Shown one piece after another: positions 5,789 to 9,907 of a stretch of DNA of 9,907 bases (position 1 is the stretch's first letter; each line of letters starts with the position of its first letter). Under the pieces are notes generated by a model. The model did no database searches and was not told the DNA's origin. It saw nothing but the letters and a program-made list of their open reading frames with translations. The position numbers and the translations under genes were made by a program. This DNA is from PNAI01 sp964575715 (GTDB lineage Bacteria; Pseudomonadota; Alphaproteobacteria; Rhizobiales; Xanthobacteraceae), in assembly GCA_964575715.1 (NCBI GenBank), contig CAZNSG010000196.1, positions 1 to 9,907 of the forward strand, in the 5' to 3' direction.

Positions 5789-7306
5789 ATGCAAATCGAG
5801 CCGCAGGCCGATGCCTTTGCCAAACGCTATGCGCTCGGCGAAGCGCAGGTCGCTTGGACCACGCTGGTTGCCGATCTTGAAACGCCGGTATCTGCCTTTC
5901 TCAAGATCGCGGGCGGACAGCCGATGAGCTTTCTGCTCGAGTCGGTCGAGGGCGGAGCGGTGCGCGGCCGCTATTCGGTGATCGGACTCAAGCCCGATCT
6001 GATCTGGCGCGCCAGTGGACCGCGCGCCGAGCTCAACCGTGCGGCGCAAAGTCAATCCAGCACGTTTGATCGCTGCAAGGAGCCTCCGCTCGCGGCGCTG
6101 CGCGCCCTCATCGCCGAAAGCCGCATGACTCTGCCCGACAGCTTGCCGCCCATGGCGGCCGGCATTTTCGGATACCTCGGCTATGACCTGGTGCGGCAAA
6201 TGGAGGAGCTGTCCCCGCCCAATCCCGACCTCATCGGCATCCCTGACGCGATGCTGCTGCGGCCAACGATTGTCGTCGTGTTCGACGCGGTCAAGGATGC
6301 GATCACGGTGGTAACGCCGGTGCGGCCGCAGCCGGGCATCTCCGCCATGTCCGCGCATGCACGCGCCGCCGAGCGGCTCTCCGCCGTGGTCGACGCGCTC
6401 GACCGCCCGCTCGACAAGGCCGCAATCGCTCTTGACCCCGGCCCGCTCGCCGTGGCCCCGACATCCAACACGACAGCGGCCGAATACAACGCCATGGTGC
6501 TCAGCGCCAAGGAGTACATCCGCGCCGGCGATGTCTTCCAGGTCGTGCTCTCGCAGCGCTTCGAGGCGCCATTCAAGCTGCCGGCGTTTTCGCTCTATCG
6601 CGCGCTCCGCCGCGTCAATCCCTCGCCTTATTTATATTTTCTCGACTATGGCGATTTCGCCGTCACCGGATCGAGCCCTGAAATTCTCGTCAAGCTAAAA
6701 GATGGGAAAGTCACCATCCGCCCGATCGCCGGCACGCGCCCGCGCGGGCCAACGCCGCACGAGGACAAGGCCCTGGAGGAAGAGCTCCTCGCCGATCCGA
6801 AAGAGCGCGCCGAACACCTGATGCTGCTCGATCTCGGGCGCAACGATGTCGGCCGCGTCGCCGCGATCGGCACGGTCGCGGTGACCGATCAGTTCTTCAT
6901 CGAGCGCTACAGCCATGTGATGCACATCGTCTCCAACGTCGAGGGTCAGTTGGCACAGGGCCGCGACGCACTTGATGCGCTCTCCGCCGGCTTTCGCGCC
7001 GGCACCGTTTCCGGCGCGCCGAAGGTGCGCGCCATGCAAATCATCGACGAGCTGGAAAAGGAAAAGCGCGGGCTCTATGCCGGTTGCGTCGGCTATTTCT
7101 CGGCGAGCGGCGAAATGGACAGCTGCATCGTGCTGCGCACGGCGCTGATCAAGGACGGCAAGATGTACGTGCAGGCCGGCGCCGGGATCGTTGCCGATTC
7201 AAATCCGGATTCAGAGCAGGCCGAATGCGTCAACAAGGCCACCGCGCTGTTCCGCGCCGCCGAGGAGGCGCGCCGTTTCGCCATCACCGGCAGGCGCGGG
7301 CAGTAG
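5789..7306 (+). CDS. trpE: Anthranilate synthase component I
   Basis: TrpE converts chorismate to anthranilate, using ammonia supplied by the TrpG glutaminase; this is the committed, feedback-inhibited step of tryptophan synthesis in the cytosol. The 505-residue protein has the N-terminal regulatory domain (about 25-170) with the LLES motif at 49-52 that contributes to the tryptophan-binding site, and the chorismate-binding domain (about 230-490). Its signatures are RPIAGTRPRG (311-320), LMLLDLGRNDVGRV (344-357), GTVSGAPKVRAM (405-416) and AGAGIVADSNP (463-473). It is a stand-alone TrpE, not the TrpE-G fusion found in Rhizobium and in some Bradyrhizobium. The start ATG lies 8 bases after the ppiD-like stop and has no strong Shine-Dalgarno, consistent with translational coupling. 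No leader peptide precedes it. Its partner trpG lies 1.3 kb further on, behind an inserted toxin-antitoxin pair and a cupin gene. Confidence 0.97.
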   Translation: MQIEPQADAFAKRYALGEAQVAWTTLVADLETPVSAFLKIAGGQPMSFLLESVEGGAVRGRYSVIGLKPDLIWRASGPRAELNRAAQSQSSTFDRCKEPPLAALRALIAESRMTLPDSLPPMAAGIFGYLGYDLVRQMEELSPPNPDLIGIPDAMLLRPTIVVVFDAVKDAITVVTPVRPQPGISAMSAHARAAERLSAVVDALDRPLDKAAIALDPGPLAVAPTSNTTAAEYNAMVLSAKEYIRAGDVFQVVLSQRFEAPFKLPAFSLYRALRRVNPSPYLYFLDYGDFAVTGSSPEILVKLKDGKVTIRPIAGTRPRGPTPHEDKALEEELLADPKERAEHLMLLDLGRNDVGRVAAIGTVAVTDQFFIERYSHVMHIVSNVEGQLAQGRDALDALSAGFRAGTVSGAPKVRAMQIIDELEKEKRGLYAGCVGYFSASGEMDSCIVLRTALIKDGKMYVQAGAGIVADSNPDSEQAECVNKATALFRAAEEARRFAITGRRGQ

Positions 7307-7386
7307 CCGAAGACAAGACCTTCAATTGGGTAGCGCCTCAGCGACAACACGCAACGCGTTAGCGCGTCCCGCCTCATTGCTCGGCT

Positions 7387-7415
7387 CTTGCCAAATCGCA
7401 CTTTCGGGCATAGGT
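7387..7415 (+). promoter_or_regulatory. Possible promoter of the toxin-antitoxin pair
   Basis: TTGCCA at 7387-7392 matches the sigma-70 -35 consensus at 5 of 6 positions and is followed after 17 bases by TAGGTT at 7410-7415, a poor -10 (3 of 6). The -10 overlaps the left half of the perfect palindrome at 7412-7425, the arrangement expected for an autorepressed toxin-antitoxin operon. The overlap and spacing are what support the call. Confidence 0.4.
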
Positions 7416-7425
7416 TACATGTAAC
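7412..7425. promoter_or_regulatory. Perfect 14-bp palindrome, probable antitoxin operator
   Basis: GGTTACATGTAACC is a perfect palindrome 30 bases before the antitoxin start codon. A further half-site TAACC occurs at 7433-7437, 12 bases after the TAACC at 7421-7425, roughly one helical turn away on the same face. Type II antitoxins, alone or bound to the toxin, typically bind palindromes at their own promoter, so the antitoxin or the toxin-antitoxin complex is the likely ligand. Binding is inferred, not seen. Confidence 0.55.
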
Positions 7426-7455
7426 CAATCCATTAACCGATTGATGGAGCGTTCC

Positions 7456-7683
7456 ATGCCGCGTCTCGCCACCGCCAAGAAGTCTTCGCGCGACAAGGTG
7501 CGCGCCCACCGCGCGCGGTTGAGCAGGAAGGGGCTGCGGCCGGTCCAGATCTGGCTGCCCGACACGCGATCCTCCGAATTCAAGCGGGAGGCCCGCAAGC
7601 AATCGCTCGCCGTTGCCCGGAGCCGTTTTGCGCGCGACGATCAGTCGTTCATCGACGGCGTGAGCGTTTGGGGGGTGGATTGA
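7456..7683 (+). CDS. MazE-like antitoxin (DUF3018 family)
   Basis: This is a likely type II antitoxin that neutralises the downstream MazF-like toxin and represses the shared promoter. The 75-residue protein is very basic at its N-terminus (residues 3-28) and carries the family signature RPVQIWLPDT (28-37), followed by a helix with EARKQSLAVA (45-54) and the acidic end DDQSFIDGVSVW (61-72). The strand-then-helices pattern suggests a ribbon-helix-helix-like DNA-binding fold; the acidic C-terminus is the probable toxin-binding part. ATG 7456 is chosen because GGAG at 7446-7449 lies 6 bases upstream; a TTG at 7441 and an ATG at 7444 are in frame but lack a ribosome-binding site. The stop codon overlaps the toxin start. 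The neighbouring PemK-type gene makes the assignment strong. No symbol is given because DUF3018 antitoxins are not true MazE orthologues. Confidence 0.87.
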   Translation: MPRLATAKKSSRDKVRAHRARLSRKGLRPVQIWLPDTRSSEFKREARKQSLAVARSRFARDDQSFIDGVSVWGVD

Positions 7684-8012
7684 AGCGCGGCGACATCTGG
7701 ACGGCTGCCGGCGGGAAGGACTATGGCGGCAAGCCCAGGCCGGTCGTGATCATTCAGGACGATCGCTTCGACGCCACGCGTTCGATCACCATCTGCGCAT
7801 TCACGAGCGACCAGACCGAGGCTCCCTATTTCCGTCTGCCGATCGCGCCAAGCCGCACAAACGGCCTCGCAAAACCTTCGATGCTATTGGTGGACAAGAT
7901 CACGACCGTTCCGAGAGCGAAGCTCGGCACCCGGGTCGGGCGTCTCGATGGCGGGGATCTGATCCGGCTCAATCGAGCCGTCATGGTCTTTTTCGGTCTT
8001 GCCGGCGGTTGA
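7680..8012 (+). CDS. MazF/PemK-type endoribonuclease toxin
   Basis: This protein probably cleaves single-stranded RNA at short sequences and stops growth when freed from its antitoxin. Read from the TTG at 7680 it has 110 residues, the usual size for PemK/MazF proteins. Family features are the start KRGDIW, the KPRPVVIIQ strand (Arg20 corresponds to the catalytic arginine region of MazF), CAFTSD (Thr42, the usual active-site Thr/Ser position), and the closing VDKITTVPRAKLGTRVGRL (71-89). The TTG overlaps the antitoxin stop as TTGA (7680-7683) and is preceded by a G-run (7670-7675) that can act as ribosome-binding site. An in-frame TTG at 7668 would add four residues (GGGL context) with no family support. 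A rare TTG start plus coupling would keep toxin synthesis below antitoxin synthesis. No obvious catalytic loss, frameshift or truncation is seen, so the toxin is probably active. Confidence 0.9.
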   Translation: MKRGDIWTAAGGKDYGGKPRPVVIIQDDRFDATRSITICAFTSDQTEAPYFRLPIAPSRTNGLAKPSMLLVDKITTVPRAKLGTRVGRLDGGDLIRLNRAVMVFFGLAGG

Positions 8013-8051
8013 GCCCGCGCCGCAAAGCCGCGCTGTGGAGGAGGAGCCACC

Positions 8052-8519
8052 ATGACGGACGAAGATTCACCGAAGTGGAAGCATGACGGCGTCCGCGTGA
8101 TTCCCGGTCAATCGCTCGATCCCAACACCGCCCAGACGCCCGGCATGGACCGCAAAGCCGCCATAAATTTTGCCCGCGTCGGCGCGCAGAAAATCTGGGC
8201 CGGCACGGTGAACATTCAGCCCAACGCCAAGACTGGCGCGCACCATCACGGCGAACTGGAGAGCGTCATCTATGTGGTGCGCGGCAAGGCGCGCATGCGC
8301 TGGGGCGAGCGGCTGGAGTTCACGGCGGAGGCGGGTCCCGGCGATTTCATCTATGTGCCGCCGTTCGTGCCGCACCAGGAGATCAATGCAAACCCCAACG
8401 AGCCGCTCGAATGCGTCCTGGTGCGCAGCGACAACGAGGCGGTCGTGGTCAATCTCGACATCGAGCCGGCCGAGAAGCCCGAGCAGGTTCCCTGGATCGA
8501 TCCGATCCATAAGGGGTGA
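8052..8519 (+). CDS. Small cupin-domain protein of unknown function
   Basis: The 155-residue, single-domain RmlC-like cupin belongs to a conserved bacterial group whose substrate I do not know. Cupin motif 1 is visible as GAHHHGELESVIYVVRGKARMRWG (cut here: GAHHHGELE then VIYVVRG), giving candidate metal ligands His64, His66 and Glu70. Motif 2, PGDFIYVPPFVPHQEIN, gives His108. All four ligands of a metal-binding cupin are therefore present, so it could be a dioxygenase, isomerase or small-molecule-binding protein. There is no signal peptide, so it is cytosolic. The ATG at 8052 follows a strong GGAGGAG about 5 bases upstream. It lies 39 bases after the toxin and 120 before trpG and could be co-transcribed with either. 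Whether it was in the trp locus before the toxin pair arrived cannot be told from this window. Confidence 0.85.
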   Translation: MTDEDSPKWKHDGVRVIPGQSLDPNTAQTPGMDRKAAINFARVGAQKIWAGTVNIQPNAKTGAHHHGELESVIYVVRGKARMRWGERLEFTAEAGPGDFIYVPPFVPHQEINANPNEPLECVLVRSDNEAVVVNLDIEPAEKPEQVPWIDPIHKG

Positions 8520-8533
8520 GCGCGGCCCGCGCG

Positions 8534-8563
8534 TTGGCGCATCGCTTCGCAAGCGTAGTTAAT
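8534..8563 (+). promoter_or_regulatory. Possible promoter and small hairpin upstream of trpG
   Basis: TTGGCG at 8534-8539 is followed after 18 bases by GTTAAT (8558-8563), or after 16 by TAGTTA (8556-8561), a weak sigma-70-like pair. The spacer contains the hairpin CGCTT 8543-8547 / AAGCG 8551-8555, which could instead be a weak terminator of the cupin transcript. trpG and trpD need some promoter of their own if read-through from trpE is limited, but the sequence match is poor. No leader peptide with tandem tryptophan codons is present in 8520-8639. Confidence 0.22.
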
Positions 8564-8639
8564 CCTGTCATTCATCCCGACCGATTACCCAATTCGCACC
8601 CTCTCCTAAAACCCGAAACGTGCTAAGGAAACGGCCGCC

Positions 8640-9272
8640 ATGGTGGTCCTGATCGACAACTACGACAGCTTCACCTTCAACCTCGTCCATTTCCTGGGCG
8701 AGCTGGGGGCGGACGTGCTCGTGCATCGCAATGACAAAATCGCCGTCAGCGATGTCCTTGCCGCCGATCCGGACGCCATCGTGCTCTCGCCCGGCCCCTG
8801 CACGCCGAACGAGGCCGGCATCTGCCTTGATTTGATTGTGCGCGCCTCTTTCCGCATCCCGATCCTCGGCGTCTGTCTTGGCCACCAGGCCATTGGCCAA
8901 GCCTTTGGCGGCAAAGTGGTGCGCGCACCCGCACCGATGCACGGCAAGCTGTCCGAAATTCGCCACCAGGGCGCCGGCATCTTTCGCGGCATCAATGGTT
9001 CGTTCCAAGCCACGCGCTATCATTCGCTCGTGGTCGAGCGCTCAAATATTCCCGCCGCGCTGACAGTGACGGCGGAGACCGCTGATCGCCTGGTGATGGG
9101 GCTTGCGCACAAGCAGCTCCCCGTGCACGGCGTGCAATTCCATCCCGAAAGTATCGCCTCCGAGCATGGCCATCTGATTCTGAAGAATTTTCTTGATCTG
9201 GCCGCGCAGTGGAATGCCGCCCGCGGCCGCACGCGCACCACACCAGCGCCGTGCCGGCAGAGCGTGCATTGA
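8640..9272 (+). CDS. trpG: Anthranilate synthase component II (glutamine amidotransferase)
   Basis: TrpG hydrolyses glutamine and channels ammonia to TrpE for anthranilate formation. The 210-residue protein is a class I glutaminase: the N-terminal DNYDSFTFNLV, the oxyanion strand LSPGPCTP (49-56), the nucleophile elbow GVCLGHQ with Cys79, and the catalytic pair in GVQFHPES with His168 and Glu170. Family length is about 190-200, and the last 15-20 residues (after LAAQWNA) are a non-conserved basic tail. The ATG at 8640 has AAGGA at 8625-8629, about 10 bases upstream. The alternative role as PabA, serving folate synthesis, is possible because such subunits are often shared, but the adjacent trpD favours TrpG. 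It is separated from trpE by the toxin-antitoxin pair and the cupin gene, and the stop lies 10 bases before trpD. Confidence 0.96.
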   Translation: MVVLIDNYDSFTFNLVHFLGELGADVLVHRNDKIAVSDVLAADPDAIVLSPGPCTPNEAGICLDLIVRASFRIPILGVCLGHQAIGQAFGGKVVRAPAPMHGKLSEIRHQGAGIFRGINGSFQATRYHSLVVERSNIPAALTVTAETADRLVMGLAHKQLPVHGVQFHPESIASEHGHLILKNFLDLAAQWNAARGRTRTTPAPCRQSVH

Positions 9273-9282
9273 GCAGGCGAGC

Positions 9283-9907
9283 ATGAACGACGATTTCAAA
9301 ACACTTCTGGCCAAGGTCGCGACCGGCGCGACGCTCACGCGAGATGAATCGGCGCTCGCCTTCAATCGCATGATGTCGAGCGAGGCCACGCCCTCGCAGA
9401 TGGGCGCCCTGTTGATGGCGCTGCGCGTACGCGGCGAGACGGTCGACGAGATTACCGGCGCGGTCAGCACCATGCGCGCCAAGATGCTCAAGGTTGCGGC
9501 GCCTGCGGACGCCATCGATGTGGTCGGCACCGGCGGCGATGCCTCCGGCTCTTTCAACATCTCGACTTGCGCTGCCTTCATTGTGGCGGGCGCCGGTGTG
9601 CCGGTGGCAAAGCACGGCAACCGCGCCTTGTCATCGCGCTCAGGCTCCGCCGACGTGCTCGGCGCGCTCGGAGTCAAGATTGAGCTTTCGCCCGAGCAGA
9701 TCAGTCATTGCATAGAGCAAGCCGGAATCGGTTTCATGTTCGCGCCCGCCCATCATCCGGCCATGAAGAACGTCGCCCCGACCCGGGTGGAGCTTGGCAC
9801 CCGCACCATCTTCAATCTGCTCGGGCCGCTCTCCAACCCTGCCGGCGTCAAGCGCCAGATGATCGGCGCCTTCTCGCGGCAATGGATCGAGCCCATGGCG
9901 CAGGTGC
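9283..9907 (+). CDS. trpD: Anthranilate phosphoribosyltransferase, 5' part (runs off the window)
   Basis: TrpD transfers phosphoribose from PRPP to anthranilate, the second step of tryptophan synthesis. The frame is open from the ATG at 9283 to the window end, giving the first 208 of an expected roughly 340 residues. Seen are the N-terminal helical domain (1-75), the PRPP-binding DVVGTGGD (79-86), FNIST (91-95), KHGNRALSSRSGSADVLGALG (starting at 110) and RTIFNLLGPLSNPAG (174-188). All belong to the glycosyltransferase family 3 active site and none is missing. AGGCGAG just before the ATG is the likely ribosome-binding site. With 10 bases between it and trpG the two are surely one transcription unit; trpC usually follows in relatives but is outside the window. 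Confidence 0.96.
   Translation, partial: MNDDFKTLLAKVATGATLTRDESALAFNRMMSSEATPSQMGALLMALRVRGETVDEITGAVSTMRAKMLKVAAPADAIDVVGTGGDASGSFNISTCAAFIVAGAGVPVAKHGNRALSSRSGSADVLGALGVKIELSPEQISHCIEQAGIGFMFAPAHHPAMKNVAPTRVELGTRTIFNLLGPLSNPAGVKRQMIGAFSRQWIEPMAQV

Noticed and set aside
7351..7358. AACGCGTT palindrome after trpE as a terminator
   Set aside because: It is only 8 bases long with no loop and no T-run; such short palindromes are expected by chance.
8067..8552. Minus-strand open frame opposite the cupin gene
   Set aside because: The plus strand has a strong Shine-Dalgarno and intact cupin motifs; the opposite frame shows neither.
8520..8639. Tryptophan attenuator or leader peptide before trpG
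   Set aside because: No short ORF with tandem TGG codons and no pair of alternative hairpins with a T-run is visible; nor is there room for one before trpE, which starts 8 bases after the ppiD-like gene.

Overview
The window looks like a chromosomal segment of a GC-rich alphaproteobacterium, most likely of the order Hyphomicrobiales (Rhizobiales), near the Bradyrhizobium/Rhodopseudomonas/Pseudolabrys side. This rests on the gene order, the protein sequences (for example the rhizobial-type CTP synthase N-terminus) and the high GC of the coding regions. I cannot name the genus.

Layout. Positions 1-500 hold no recognisable gene. They contain a hairpin-rich stretch (about 46-216) and a long, nearly perfect palindromic repeat (294-462) of the kind scattered between genes in these genomes. 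A minus-strand housekeeping block follows: tpiA (triosephosphate isomerase), then secG (Sec translocon subunit, followed by a clear intrinsic terminator), then pyrG (CTP synthase). A divergent intergenic region (3668-3872) separates it from a plus-strand block: a PpiD/SurA-like membrane-anchored folding factor, trpE, a small antitoxin/toxin pair (MazE-like DUF3018 plus MazF/PemK), a small cupin protein, trpG, and the first 208 codons of trpD, which runs off the window.

How the genes work together. TrpE and TrpG are the two subunits of anthranilate synthase and TrpD performs the next step, so the right half is a tryptophan biosynthesis locus. The ppiD-like gene ends 8 bases before trpE and is probably co-transcribed with it. 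The feature most worth attention is that trpE and trpG are separated by about 1.3 kb carrying a toxin-antitoxin pair and a cupin gene. The pair has its own AT-richer upstream region with a perfect 14-bp palindrome overlapping a possible promoter, and the toxin appears to start at a TTG codon overlapping the antitoxin stop. I see no CRISPR array, transposase, tRNA, rRNA or phage gene, and nothing that I could honestly call a new multi-gene system. The candidates are the toxin-antitoxin insertion and its operator, the conserved but uncharacterised cupin, and the structured repeat region at the left edge.
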